A stretch of 64,000 nucleotides of DNA from JAAZPT01 sp034180455 (GCA_034180455.1 JAXFOG010000021.1:1-64000), one strand, 5' to 3'. Counted from the first letter of the stretch, positions 1-9,132 are shown. Translations and numbers: made by a program. The notes: generated by a model not told the origin, from the letters alone.

Positions 1-249
1 ATCACATTCAGGATCGGTGAGTGGTATTATCATATCAGCATTGCAATCTTTAGCAAAATGCAGAATAGACTCTACATATTCTGCACTACTAGCTAGTGGT
101 GCTCTATAAACTTTTGCAAACGCTTCAACTCCATATATCCATTCACTTGGATATATATCCGTACCATATACAGTATTTCCATTTTTACTTATGGCTCTTG
201 CTGCTGAAACTGCACTAGCTGAGCCTATGGCCGTAAGCAGTATGTTCAT
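1..249 (-). CDS. ATP-grasp (carbamoyl-phosphate-synthase-like) protein, N-terminal fragment
   Basis: The reading frame stays open for 83 codons from an ATG at 249 to the window edge, so the C-terminus is missing. It starts MNILLTAIGSASAVSAAR and continues with a strand ending PLTDPECD, the Rossmann-like pre-ATP-grasp domain seen in CarB-like ligases found in capsule and polysaccharide clusters. The ATP-binding core would lie outside the window. A good ribosome site (GGAGGAAA, complement of 251-258) precedes the start, and ATGA is shared with the stop of the upstream PLP gene, so the two are translationally coupled. A role in ligating an amino acid or carboxylate to a sugar is inferred from context. 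Family call is reasonable, substrate unknown. Confidence 0.6.
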   Translation of the reverse strand, partial: MNILLTAIGSASAVSAARAISKNGNTVYGTDIYPSEWIYGVEAFAKVYRAPLASSAEYVESILHFAKDCNADMIIPLTDPECD

Positions 250-1163
250 ATTTCCTCCATTATGTTTTTTACAAAATCAAAGAATATTGGTGTGCCTCCA
301 GTATGTATAAATAGCACATTTTTGCCACTCATGTTTTTTAATTCCTCTTGCATTGCCCAAAACGCTTTACCTGTATATATCGGATCAAGAGGAACTCCAT
401 ATTTTTGAAATACTTGCTTGATGGTATGTAGTATATCTTCGTTGTATTCACCATATTGGAGCCTATACTTGTCAACTAGATTGATTGCGCTAATATTTGC
501 TGGCTTACCCATAAAAGCTTCTATATATTTTTGAATGTAGTTTATCCCATCTTTATAGCTTCTAGCTACTGATATCCCAACTATATTATGAGCAAGGTCA
601 TTTTCTAGGCTACCACATAGTAGCCCACTGTAAGTCATTCCAGTACCACAAGCAATATAGATGTAATCAAAATGAACACCAAGCTCTTTTTCTTGCTCAA
701 TAATTTCTTTATATACATCATAATAGGCAAATACTGGTGTTTTTTCATTACCTTGCCCATACTTATCGCCATAAATGTAGTAGGGTATATATCCATTTTT
801 TTTGCTATTTTCAAGCGTTCTCTCAACAGTTTCAGCAACATTGCTTTTTGAGCAAAAAATTTGCTCTGCTCCAAGTCCTTTTAGCATTATTGAATTGTAA
901 AATTTTGCTTGCTTATCAAGTGATGGGCATATAACGCTATACTTTATATCTTGGCTTTTTGCCATGTTGGCTAGTACCCTACAAAGATTTGAGCTAGGAG
1001 GGCCATAGGCTATTAAGTGATTGGCGCCCTTTTTTCTCATATCTTCAAAAAAGCGTAAAGCTATCCTATACTTATTTCCTCCAAAGCAAAACGGAAGCAA
1101 GTCATCTCGCTTTATATACACATTATTTTGTTCGTTGTACAACTTATATAGTGGCGTTTTCAT
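246..1163 (-). CDS. PLP-dependent enzyme of the D-cysteine desulfhydrase / ACC deaminase family
   Basis: A 305-residue fold-type II PLP enzyme. The N-terminal YIKRDDL...GGNKYR motif gives the Schiff-base lysine at K31, PPSSN near residue 55 resembles the carboxylate-binding loop, and CGTGMTYSGL near 171 is the phosphate-binding glycine-rich loop. Family members deaminate or racemise small amino acids such as D-cysteine, 1-aminocyclopropane-1-carboxylate or related compounds. It overlaps the flippase gene by 20 bp and the ATP-grasp gene by 4 bp, so it belongs to the surface-polysaccharide operon and may supply or modify an amino-acid decoration (inference). Exact substrate cannot be read from sequence. 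Confidence 0.75.
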   Translation of the reverse strand: MKTPLYKLYNEQNNVYIKRDDLLPFCFGGNKYRIALRFFEDMRKKGANHLIAYGPPSSNLCRVLANMAKSQDIKYSVICPSLDKQAKFYNSIMLKGLGAEQIFCSKSNVAETVERTLENSKKNGYIPYYIYGDKYGQGNEKTPVFAYYDVYKEIIEQEKELGVHFDYIYIACGTGMTYSGLLCGSLENDLAHNIVGISVARSYKDGINYIQKYIEAFMGKPANISAINLVDKYRLQYGEYNEDILHTIKQVFQKYGVPLDPIYTGKAFWAMQEELKNMSGKNVLFIHTGGTPIFFDFVKNIMEEI

Positions 1164-2619
1164 TATTTTTTCTCTTTCTTATGCGCTGAATGATAGTCTT
1201 TACTGTGTTAAAGCTTTCAAGCTTGAATATAGCAGAATAGGCAAAATATGCTACAATTCCAATAATTATTTGCAAAATAAGCTTTGGAAATATTGGCAAC
1301 GATATAAACTTACTAAAGTATATCATAACGCCCATAAATAAACTTGCTAGAATGTTTGATAGCATGTCCTTGCATTGATTTTTGATTGGATAAGAGAACA
1401 GTTTTCCAGCAGGAAAGGCATTCACAAATGCAGATATTATTGAACTTATTGTGGCACCTGCAACTATCGCAAGCACAGAATCAAAAAATATTACTGATGC
1501 TACAAGTATTAAAATACCATAGGTCTTTTTAATTATTTCAAGCTTTAGAAACACATCGCTCCTACCAATAGCATTTATTGCTTGTAAATTCGCAGTATGA
1601 ATAGGAAAAAGTGCAAAATCAAGACAAGCAAGCTGCAAATAAGGAACACAGGCAAGCCATTTATCAGTAAGCAAAACTCTTACAATAGGCTCTGCAAGCA
1701 CTGCAAGCCCCATCATCATAGGAAATACCACATAAGTGCTAAGCTGCAGAGATTTTTTCATATAGGCTCTAAATTCATCAGCCTTGCTCTGATACTCTGA
1801 TAGCAATGGTAAAAGCACACTTTGAATAGTATTGTTTATACTGCTAACGATAAGCTCAGGAAATTGTCTGCCTCTATTATAAAAACCAAGATCGGATTCA
1901 TTGAACTTTTTGCCTATTATAAGTCCACGAAGATTTTCGTATATTACATCAAAGAGTCCTGAAACAAGAAGCTTCCATCCAAAGCCAAGCAAGGCTCCTA
2001 GCCTTTTGAAATCTATTTCAAACTTTGGTAGCCAATCAAGCTTTCGCCATAGAAAAAATACTAGCAAAAATTGCATACTGAGCTGCTGCGCCACAAGGGC
2101 CCAATATTTTTGTCCAGCATAGGCCATTGCAATACCAATTATTCCTGATATAAGCGTTGCAAGAAGAGAGCTACGCATCAGCTGAGAGAACTTTCGTTCC
2201 CTTGCAACTATGGCATTCTGTACAACAGATAGTGCACCTGGAAACAGCATAAGCGCTAGAACGCGCATTACACTTGTAATATTGGGTTGATTGTAGAATT
2301 TTGCAATAGATGGTGCAAATATAAATAGCAAAAGATATAGCACTCCAGATAGCGCAAAGCTAAACCAGAAAGATCCTGAATAGTCTATATCTTGCACATC
2401 AGGCTTCTGCACAAGTGCAGTACTAAGTCCTGATTGCATAAGCACTCTTGCAATAGCAATAAATATAGCAAGTAATGTAAGAATACCATAGTCGCTTGGA
2501 TCTATAAGCCTTGCAAGTATAATATTTACTACAAATGCTATACCCTGATTGCCAAAGCTCTCAGCAGCTTTGTAAAAAAACGAGCCTAAAACGCTCTCTC
2601 TTTGGCTGTTTTCAGTCAT
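1144..2619 (-). CDS. Wzx-type polysaccharide flippase (MOP superfamily)
   Basis: A 491-residue polytopic membrane protein with about 12-14 hydrophobic segments. The N-terminal region, with ILARLIDPSDYGILTLL near residue 35, is typical of the WzxC/RfbX branch of the MOP exporter superfamily. These proteins flip undecaprenyl-linked oligosaccharide units across the cytoplasmic membrane. It ends in a lysine/arginine-rich cytoplasmic tail. It overlaps the upstream glycosyltransferase by 4 bp and the downstream PLP gene by 20 bp, consistent with a single transcript from the promoter at 4683-4711. Confidence 0.85.
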   Translation of the reverse strand: MTENSQRESVLGSFFYKAAESFGNQGIAFVVNIILARLIDPSDYGILTLLAIFIAIARVLMQSGLSTALVQKPDVQDIDYSGSFWFSFALSGVLYLLLFIFAPSIAKFYNQPNITSVMRVLALMLFPGALSVVQNAIVARERKFSQLMRSSLLATLISGIIGIAMAYAGQKYWALVAQQLSMQFLLVFFLWRKLDWLPKFEIDFKRLGALLGFGWKLLVSGLFDVIYENLRGLIIGKKFNESDLGFYNRGRQFPELIVSSINNTIQSVLLPLLSEYQSKADEFRAYMKKSLQLSTYVVFPMMMGLAVLAEPIVRVLLTDKWLACVPYLQLACLDFALFPIHTANLQAINAIGRSDVFLKLEIIKKTYGILILVASVIFFDSVLAIVAGATISSIISAFVNAFPAGKLFSYPIKNQCKDMLSNILASLFMGVMIYFSKFISLPIFPKLILQIIIGIVAYFAYSAIFKLESFNTVKTIIQRIRKRKNNENATI

Positions 2620-3566
2620 TGCAATATACCGCCAAGTATTATTTTTGCATAAAGTTTTAGTTTAGCAATAAAGGTTTTTTTGCAAAATTCATTCCATACG
2701 CCATCAAGCTTTAAATTTTTAAAACTATACATATACTCCATGGCATAGTTTATGTTTTTTGATTGTTCCATTGAAATAGCATCATCATGCTCATGACCAC
2801 TAATATATTTTAAATCATTCAAAAAACTATAAATTGAATAAAGTCTTTCAAAACACTTTTGCCTATTTTCATTTTTCCACACATGCATAGCTGACCCATT
2901 TACATTTTCTCTATAAACACAAGTGGCTTCGTTCAAAAAATAAGCATATCCAAGAGAAGTAAAAAGGAGCTTGTATCTCATATCTCCATAGGGAAATGGC
3001 TTTATAAGCTCATCTTTAAGGCGCATGTAGTCGCTACGCCTAAACATAAAGCTTGCAGTTGGGATAAAGCTTAATTTTATTATGTCTGAAAGAGAATACT
3101 CGCCTGAAGGCTTAATAAATTTCTTCTCATTTTCATAATATGGCACAAAGAGCCTATCTGGTCTTTGCCCATTCATATCATGTATCTTAGCATTGCTAAA
3201 GCAAAAGCTACAATTTTTATGCTCTCTCATGTACTTTAGCTGCTTTGCAAGCTTATACTCATCTATCCAAAAATCATCACCCTCACACAGAGCAATATAT
3301 TCTCCCTCTGCGCGTGCAAAGTTAAAGGTTTCGTTTATTGGTATTCCCTTGCTATATTGATTTTCTTTCTGCAACATAGGCTTAACTATGTCTGGAAACT
3401 TATCTGCATAGGATTTAATTATGCTTTGACTTCTGTCGGAAGAGGCATCATCATGTACAAGTATCTCAATAGTAAAATCGCCCTTTTGAGCAAGAATGGA
3501 CTCAAGGGCTTGTGAAATATATTTTTCATGATTGTAGCAAGTGCAACACACACTTATATCAATCAT
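2616..3566 (-). CDS. Glycosyltransferase family 2
   Basis: A 316-residue GT-A glycosyltransferase. ISVCCTCYNHEKYISQALES at the N-terminus, VHDDASSDRS near residue 37 and CEGDDFW (DxD-like, metal and nucleotide-sugar binding) near 94 are standard GT2 motifs. No transmembrane segment is apparent, so it is probably a cytoplasmic or peripheral enzyme adding one sugar to the lipid-linked repeat. It overlaps the aminotransferase gene by 8 bp and the flippase by 4 bp. Donor and acceptor cannot be assigned. Confidence 0.85.
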   Translation of the reverse strand: MIDISVCCTCYNHEKYISQALESILAQKGDFTIEILVHDDASSDRSQSIIKSYADKFPDIVKPMLQKENQYSKGIPINETFNFARAEGEYIALCEGDDFWIDEYKLAKQLKYMREHKNCSFCFSNAKIHDMNGQRPDRLFVPYYENEKKFIKPSGEYSLSDIIKLSFIPTASFMFRRSDYMRLKDELIKPFPYGDMRYKLLFTSLGYAYFLNEATCVYRENVNGSAMHVWKNENRQKCFERLYSIYSFLNDLKYISGHEHDDAISMEQSKNINYAMEYMYSFKNLKLDGVWNEFCKKTFIAKLKLYAKIILGGILQ

Positions 3567-4650
3567 TTGTGCACTCCTTTATGGTGCTTATTACTCTATC
3601 TGCATCAAGCATTGAAAGATCTGGATAAAGAGGCAAACAAAGCACTCTGCGTGAGGCGCTCAAAGCGATAGGCGTTTGGGCACTAGTATTTTCATAGCAA
3701 GAAAACTCATTACAAATAGGATAAAAATATTTTCTAGCATATATGTCTTTTTCGGCAAGGTGTCGATATACTTTATCTCGCATTGCTTCATCAAAAAACA
3801 GCACTGGCATATAGCCATAGTTTGAAACAACATTCGCCTGAGGTATAAAGATCTGCACATTAGTGTTTTCTAGAGCTTGGTAATAATGCTCTGCTAAAGC
3901 TCTACGCTTTGCAATAGTATCATGAATTATAGCTAAATTGCAAATGCCCATAGCTGCTTGAAACTCGTTCATCTTGGCGTTACCACCTGGATATAGAACC
4001 TCTTCGGCATTTGGTATTCCAAAGTTTTTTTCAAGCAATAGTTTTTCTCTCATGGTGTCATTTTTAAAGCAAATAGCACCACCTTCTATTGTATGAAAAA
4101 CTTTTGTAGCATGGAAGCTAAACATTGTTGCATCTCCCATGTTGGCAGTATTTACCCCATCTTTGCTCTCGGCAAAGCTATGCGCTCCATCATATAATAG
4201 TTTAAGATTATATTTTTGAGCTATCTTTTGAAGAGCATCATTGTTGCAGATATTGCCATATACATGTATAGGCATAATTGCCTCTGTATGCTCTGTAATA
4301 AGCGCTTCCACTTTACTTTCATCTAAAGTAAGATCAGAGGGCTTTACATCGCAGAAAACAGGCTTTGCTCCAACCCTTGTAATAGCATGGGTAGTAGATG
4401 CAAAGGTATAGGGGCTTGTGATAACTTCACCCTTGATGCCATATACTCTCAGCATTGCCTCCAAAGCCAAATGCCCATTTGTAAAAAGAACTATGTTTTT
4501 GCACGACAAGAAATCCTTAAGCTGAGTTTCCAGCTCGTCATGCTTTTCTCCCATGTTGGTAAGCCAATGGTTTGACCATATACTTGCTATCTCGGAGACA
4601 TAGTCTTCAAAGTTTGGCAATGAAGACCTTGTAACATTTATATTATCCAA
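3559..4650 (-). CDS. DegT/DnrJ/EryC1/StrS family sugar aminotransferase
   Basis: A PLP-dependent nucleotide-sugar aminotransferase of about 363 residues. DGAHSF near residue 154 binds the PLP ring and SFHATKVFHTIEGG supplies the Schiff-base lysine (K183 in this numbering). Such enzymes make 4-amino or 3-amino deoxysugars for surface polysaccharides. The open frame extends to 4677, but a consensus promoter (4683-4711) would start transcription near 4676, and the first start with a ribosome site is a TTG at 4650 preceded by GGAGG, so I place the start there. First gene of the polysaccharide operon that runs leftwards. Confidence 0.85.
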   Translation of the reverse strand: MDNINVTRSSLPNFEDYVSEIASIWSNHWLTNMGEKHDELETQLKDFLSCKNIVLFTNGHLALEAMLRVYGIKGEVITSPYTFASTTHAITRVGAKPVFCDVKPSDLTLDESKVEALITEHTEAIMPIHVYGNICNNDALQKIAQKYNLKLLYDGAHSFAESKDGVNTANMGDATMFSFHATKVFHTIEGGAICFKNDTMREKLLLEKNFGIPNAEEVLYPGGNAKMNEFQAAMGICNLAIIHDTIAKRRALAEHYYQALENTNVQIFIPQANVVSNYGYMPVLFFDEAMRDKVYRHLAEKDIYARKYFYPICNEFSCYENTSAQTPIALSASRRVLCLPLYPDLSMLDADRVISTIKECTND

Positions 4651-4682
4651 GAGCCCTCCATAAGCTAAAAATATCAAAGTAA

Positions 4683-4711
4683 ATTATAGCTTTTCAACAG
4701 CCTACTGTCAA
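4683..4711 (-). promoter_or_regulatory. Consensus promoter of the polysaccharide operon
   Basis: On the minus strand TTGACA (4706-4711) and TATAAT (4683-4688) are separated by exactly 17 bp, a perfect match to the housekeeping consensus. It implies a start near 4676 and excludes the long-frame start at 4677. Confidence 0.85.
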
Positions 4712-4729
4712 CATATATCACTGTATATA

Positions 4730-4758
4730 TTGCAAAACTATAACAGATTTGTTAAAAT
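4730..4758 (+). promoter_or_regulatory. Promoter of the VanW-family gene
   Basis: TTGCAA (4730-4735) and TAAAAT (4753-4758) are spaced by 17 bp, 20 bp upstream of the start codon at 4778. It is divergent from the polysaccharide promoter, from which it is separated by only about 20 bp. Confidence 0.6.
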
Positions 4759-4777
4759 TAAATATTGTGGAGGAATT

Positions 4778-6406
4778 ATGCAGAACAGAAATAGGCGAGG
4801 AGATTTTAACTCTCCTAACGAAACTTCAGATAACTCAAGCTACGGAGCTTACTCGGCTCACGAGGCAAAGCGAATAGCTAGGCAAGAAGCTCAAAAGCAG
4901 CGCAAAAAAAAGGTCCTTAATGCTGCATATATATTTGTAAGTATAGTATGTTTGGCCATACTTTCTCTTTGCGTTATTTTTCTTTTTCCACAGATTAGTG
5001 GCAAGGTATGGCATGGTATGGATAGCTATGCTTTTGTATCTGGAAACATAGTAAAATATGACGAAAGCAAAATAAAAAAAGTACGTCAAATGAATGAATA
5101 TATGCTTACTGATACTATATTCCCTGGTGTATACATTGATGATATTCACATGGGTGGAAAAACCATAGATGAAGCTAGAGCCATACTGCAGGATGCCAAC
5201 CGTGGCAAGAAAAAGGAATTCTCGGTAGAGGTAGAGATAGGCGACAAAAGCTGGACAATAGACTCAAATAATGTACCAATAACTCGCAACATAGGGAATG
5301 TGCTAGAGCAAGCCTATGCATATGGCAGGCAGTACAGCGCTGCAATCAGTGGCACAAAATATAGCCCTGTTGCAGAGCGTTTCAATCAAGTTATTAAATA
5401 TAGAACTGAGGGCAAAAGTCTTTATACCGACTGGACCTATGACAAGAATGCTGTAAGATCCTTAGTAAATAGCATTGCAGCCTATATTCAAAGAGATCCC
5501 ATAGACTCGGATATAGCTGAATTTGATTTTAATACAAGAGAGTTTAAATTCACAGATGATGAACCTGGCTGCTCTATTGATGCAAATAAGTTATATGATA
5601 CGGTTATAGCAAGCATAGATAAGTGGGAAAAGGGTACCAAGGTTACAACTGATGTACAAATAATTCCTGCAAAAGCAAGAAAGCTTGATATGATAAACAA
5701 CTTTAAAATGATAGCAGCCTACACTACAAAAACAGCTGGTTCAAGCGACAGAATAAACAATATTAAACTTGCGTGCCAGAGCATAAATGGACTAGTGCTA
5801 TACCCAGATGAAACTTTCAGCTTCAATGAAACCGTAGGGCAGCGCACCATTGAGGAAGGTTATAAGAGTGCAGGAACAATTGCAAAAGGGCAACTAATAC
5901 AAGATGTAGGTGGTGGAATTTGCCAAGTAAGCACTACACTATTTAATGCAGCAGTACGTGCAGATTTACAAGTAGTAAAGCGCAACAACCATGCTTGGCC
6001 TATAAGCTACATTACAATAGGCGAAGACGCAGCTGTAAACTGGCCCAACCTTGATCTAAAACTAAAAAACAATAAAAAGACGCCAGTATTTATCATAATG
6101 TACTATGACAATAAAAAAACTAGCGCTGAAATATATGGTATGAGCCTTGGCGATGGAATAAGCATTGATCTTGATAGCACTATCAAAAAGGAATTAGTAC
6201 CTCCAAACGATCCTGAATATGTGCTAAATCCAAACCTTTCCGTTGGCGAGCAAAAGCAGGTAGTAAAGCCCAGAATAGGCTATGTTGTAGATACATACAA
6301 AATATGGTATGAAAATGGCAACGAACTTCGTAGAGAGAAGCTTCACACCACCACATACAAGGCCTATCAGGAAAAAATAGAGTATAATGATGGTAGCTCA
6401 TATTAA
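4778..6406 (+). CDS. VanW-family protein with peptidoglycan-binding-like domain
   Basis: A 542-residue protein starting at the ATG at 4778, which follows GGAGG at 4769-4773; an upstream TTG frame lies inside the promoter. A basic cytoplasmic head is followed by one membrane segment (around residues 48-72, AAYIFVSIVCLAILSLC), then a domain of the PG_binding_4 type, then the VanW domain, recognisable by YPDETFSFNETVGQRT and DVGGGICQVSTTLFNAAV. VanW proteins are outside-facing and probably act on the cell wall; the biochemical activity is not established and the gene is not in itself evidence of vancomycin resistance. Monocistronic, ended by the hairpin at 6406-6434. Confidence 0.85.
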   Translation: MQNRNRRGDFNSPNETSDNSSYGAYSAHEAKRIARQEAQKQRKKKVLNAAYIFVSIVCLAILSLCVIFLFPQISGKVWHGMDSYAFVSGNIVKYDESKIKKVRQMNEYMLTDTIFPGVYIDDIHMGGKTIDEARAILQDANRGKKKEFSVEVEIGDKSWTIDSNNVPITRNIGNVLEQAYAYGRQYSAAISGTKYSPVAERFNQVIKYRTEGKSLYTDWTYDKNAVRSLVNSIAAYIQRDPIDSDIAEFDFNTREFKFTDDEPGCSIDANKLYDTVIASIDKWEKGTKVTTDVQIIPAKARKLDMINNFKMIAAYTTKTAGSSDRINNIKLACQSINGLVLYPDETFSFNETVGQRTIEEGYKSAGTIAKGQLIQDVGGGICQVSTTLFNAAVRADLQVVKRNNHAWPISYITIGEDAAVNWPNLDLKLKNNKKTPVFIIMYYDNKKTSAEIYGMSLGDGISIDLDSTIKKELVPPNDPEYVLNPNLSVGEQKQVVKPRIGYVVDTYKIWYENGNELRREKLHTTTYKAYQEKIEYNDGSSY

Positions 6407-6434
6407 ATATAGAAGGTAGATAGCCTTCTATATT
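6406..6434. terminator. Hairpin between convergent genes
   Basis: A perfect 11-bp stem (AATATAGAAGG with CCTTCTATATT, 7-nt loop) sits between the stops of the VanW gene and the converging poly-gamma-glutamate operon. The T-tract is weak on both strands, so termination efficiency is uncertain. Confidence 0.5.
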
Positions 6435-7534
6435 TATTTGCAAACAAGCTCGTCAAGAGCTTTCTTTCTAAATTTATAGTTTATTACTATTACAGCCATT
6501 ATAAAAATAAAAGCAATAATCAAAGATATTATAGCAGGAAGTTTGTTAACAGCTAGACTATAATATACATCTGTGTCTCCTACGGCTGTTAAAGGTACAG
6601 GATCGATAGGCAATCCACTCTTTATAGCCAAATCCTTGATGTTGAGAAGATGTATTATTTTTTTTCCTCTTACCAAATATTCAAAAATCAATCCTCTTTC
6701 TTCGCCTGAAGGAATAAAATCAACCGATTCAACAAGTCCATTTGGAAAAGCCACACCATAAGATCCAACTCCCATATTTGTACTTGCTCCACCAACATTT
6801 ACAAAGCATTTGGAATTGCTCCCAAATATATTAAGCCTTTTTTTAATACTGTCGGAAAGATTTTCGGTGTATATATAAGGATAGCCACTGTTTTTGGCAA
6901 TGCTATTTAACACTTCTTTTGAATTAGGAAATAATATATTTCCTTCTCCTCTATCAAAATCTCCACCACTGGAAACAGCAAGTATTTCAAAATTTATGGC
7001 ATTGTTTTCTTTTAAAATCTCAAGTATTTTTAATATATTCAGTTCTTCTCTAGTAGAGCCATACATAGAGGAGCCTATTGAAGGAATTATCTTAATATCT
7101 AAATCAAGCTCGTTTGCAGCACATATAGATGCTATGCAAAGTCCAGGAAAAGATCCGCTGAAACCTGCAAATACTTTATCGGCTTTTTCCAGGCCCGCTT
7201 CAATATAATACTTAGTAATAAGTGCTGCCCAATCAGGCTGCAGTGCAGTACGTTTGGCTTCAACTATGCCTAAAGAAGTAGTAAGGTTTGTCCATTCCGG
7301 TCCTATAAGCCCGGTACTATTTAAGTCTTCTTCTTCAAAAGCTATATTGTTTTCTTTGCAATGGTTCTTAATGATATCAAGACAATTCTGCATACGCATT
7401 GCCGCAGCTCTCATTGTATCTGCATAAGGCAATAAATATTTGAAAGAGCTACTAGCGCTAAGATAAAAGCCTAATAATAAATCTAAAGCAATTATTAGAG
7501 CAATTAATTTATGAAATCTGCCTAAATCTTTCAT
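6434..7534 (-). CDS. pgsW: Poly-gamma-glutamate system protein (PgsW-like)
   Basis: A 366-residue protein with an N-terminal membrane anchor (about residues 9-28), a large soluble domain and a C-terminal membrane segment (about 332-352) followed by a basic tail. It matches my knowledge of the 'poly-gamma-glutamate system protein' family that accompanies PgsB/PgsC in bacteria lacking the usual PgsA; PSIGSSMYGSTREELN and the glycine-rich NVGGASTNMG are visible. Its function is not established; export or chain handling at the membrane is inferred from context. It is the last gene of the operon, 12 bp after pgsC. The symbol is provisional. Confidence 0.7.
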   Translation of the reverse strand: MKDLGRFHKLIALIIALDLLLGFYLSASSSFKYLLPYADTMRAAAMRMQNCLDIIKNHCKENNIAFEEEDLNSTGLIGPEWTNLTTSLGIVEAKRTALQPDWAALITKYYIEAGLEKADKVFAGFSGSFPGLCIASICAANELDLDIKIIPSIGSSMYGSTREELNILKILEILKENNAINFEILAVSSGGDFDRGEGNILFPNSKEVLNSIAKNSGYPYIYTENLSDSIKKRLNIFGSNSKCFVNVGGASTNMGVGSYGVAFPNGLVESVDFIPSGEERGLIFEYLVRGKKIIHLLNIKDLAIKSGLPIDPVPLTAVGDTDVYYSLAVNKLPAIISLIIAFIFIMAVIVINYKFRKKALDELVCK

Positions 7535-7546
7535 ATTAAGTTCCTA

Positions 7547-7975
7547 TTAAGAAATCACTATTGAGCAAAGATATACAACTATGCTTAATATCAAAAGTAC
7601 TGCAATGGTTTTAAATATTCCTTGTTTATACATATCATTCGCAATAAGCCCTGGAATAATATGGCCAATAATTCTAATGTCAAAAGAGAAAGAAAATACA
7701 GACATTAAATATTTGTTTATTATCCATGAGATTATTGCTGAAAGAACTATCATAAAATAGAATCGCCTTCTGCCAAAGAAAATAGTGTATTTTTCTATAA
7801 GTTTAGCTGTAAGGAATATCAACACAGCTAGAACTAGAGAAAAAGCGATTCTTGCAGGCTGAAATATAAACATTGCAAAATATCCAGCAGTGATTACCCC
7901 TCCTGAATAGTATCCGAATGCTTCATAGGTGAGAAAACTGCATATCGTGCTTACAATTATTGCTATATCGTACAT
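7547..7975 (-). CDS. pgsC: Poly-gamma-glutamate synthesis membrane subunit PgsC/CapC
   Basis: 142 residues with four or five hydrophobic segments, matching the length (about 149) and topology of PgsC/CapC. The start TAATG overlaps the stop of pgsB by one base. PgsC forms the membrane synthase complex with PgsB, which ligates glutamates through their gamma-carboxyl groups. Features such as LTYEAFGYYSGGVITAGYFA near residue 17 fit the family. Tight coupling to pgsB supports the call. Confidence 0.8.
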   Translation of the reverse strand: MYDIAIIVSTICSFLTYEAFGYYSGGVITAGYFAMFIFQPARIAFSLVLAVLIFLTAKLIEKYTIFFGRRRFYFMIVLSAIISWIINKYLMSVFSFSFDIRIIGHIIPGLIANDMYKQGIFKTIAVLLILSIVVYLCSIVIS

Positions 7976-9069
7976 TATATTCTCACCTCTTCTCCCATAG
8001 ATTCGATAAACTCAATCCCTTTACCCTTGATATTACCCACACAGAGCACCTGTTTTGACTGCCTAAGTTCTTGCTCTCTCAGCCAGTTTTTCGGGTTGTC
8101 TATTGCAAAAGCATCTACATGAATATGATCTGAAATATAAGTAGCGACAGCCTTTGCAGAATCGCCTATAACACCCACGCATTCAGGCATTTTATCTATA
8201 GCTTTAAGAGCATTGATAATCATAGGAAGTCTAAACGCTCTGTCATTTCTGTGATTATAAATCAAAATATATGGTTTATCATTCATTCTGGAGCTTATTA
8301 TCTGTACAAGACTCTTTGTATCATTTGCCGCAAAAGCATTTATTATTTTGAATTTGCCATATGTAAATATTTTTTTCATTCCAATATCGTTTTTTAATTG
8401 AAGATATCCGTCTATTACATATTTTTGAGATAGGTTCATGTCTTTTAATAGAGCAGAAACGATTTTTGCATTTTCTATATCAGCTTTGTCATTTATAAAT
8501 TCAGGCAGATTCATATCAAAGCCATCACAAATTATGATATTGTGATATTTTTCAAAGTCTTTCTCGTTAGTTATCACTTTACTTTTCTTATAAATAGCCT
8601 TAGAGAGCGTTTTTATTGTCTCTTCTTTGCTTATTCCAATTTCATCAATATGATCAACATAGGCGTTAGTAATAAGGGTATAGTCTTGCTTTATCAAAGT
8701 ATTTGCCATAAGAGATTGGTTTTCAGGTGTTATAGCCATACATTCCACAATTATTGCCTCTGCCTTGTTTGCTAAGGCAAATTTAATAAATTTACGTTGC
8801 TCAAGCATAGATGGATTTTTGCCTTTGCGATAATCCACTTCGCTATTGTCTGGCAAAATAAATCTCGCCTGAGAGCCGGTAGTTTTGGCAACGGTTTTTA
8901 TCCCAGCAGCATTAAAAGACGCGGCAATCCATCTAGTTACACTTGTTTTGCCTCGTGTGCCGTTTACCAATATACGAATTTTAATGCTGTTTAGCATCCT
9001 ATCATAGTTAATTTTTTCAATGATACCACAGCAAATAATAATAAAAAATGTTAATGCAATATATATCAC
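7975..9069 (-). CDS. pgsB: Poly-gamma-glutamate synthase PgsB/CapB
   Basis: A 364-residue Mur-ligase-like ATP-dependent amide ligase. It has an N-terminal membrane segment (residues 2-17) as in Bacillus PgsB, then a P-loop VNGTRGKTSVTRW (G37 to S43) and the KTTGSQAR motif. It polymerises glutamate by acyl-phosphate chemistry, yielding poly-gamma-glutamate. The start is GTG at 9069; no convincing Shine-Dalgarno lies just upstream, and a 10-bp hairpin occupies 9084-9112, so expression may be limited by the leader structure. The next gene, pgsC, overlaps by one base. Confidence 0.85.
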   Translation of the reverse strand: MIYIALTFFIIICCGIIEKINYDRMLNSIKIRILVNGTRGKTSVTRWIAASFNAAGIKTVAKTTGSQARFILPDNSEVDYRKGKNPSMLEQRKFIKFALANKAEAIIVECMAITPENQSLMANTLIKQDYTLITNAYVDHIDEIGISKEETIKTLSKAIYKKSKVITNEKDFEKYHNIIICDGFDMNLPEFINDKADIENAKIVSALLKDMNLSQKYVIDGYLQLKNDIGMKKIFTYGKFKIINAFAANDTKSLVQIISSRMNDKPYILIYNHRNDRAFRLPMIINALKAIDKMPECVGVIGDSAKAVATYISDHIHVDAFAIDNPKNWLREQELRQSKQVLCVGNIKGKGIEFIESMGEEVRI

Positions 9070-9083
9070 TTTTTTATTTCAAA

Positions 9084-9112
9084 GGAGGCTGTAACAATTT
9101 GCTACAGCCTCC
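9084..9112 (-). other. Intercistronic hairpin upstream of pgsB
   Basis: A perfect 10-bp stem, GGAGGCTGTA with TACAGCCTCC, and a 9-nt loop lie between the C69 peptidase stop and the pgsB start. It has no U-run after the minus-strand stem, so it looks more like an mRNA processing, stability or attenuation element than a simple terminator. Confidence 0.5.
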
Positions 9113-9132
9113 AAATTAGATTAGTACAAAAG

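Noticed and set aside
4651..4677. Longer N-terminus for the sugar aminotransferase
   Set aside because: It would start at the predicted transcription start and lacks a ribosome site, whereas TTG at 4650 has GGAGG at correct distance.
4778..6406. Vancomycin-resistance gene from the VanW name
   Set aside because: VanW-domain proteins are widespread without resistance; no vanHAX or vanRS genes are in the window.
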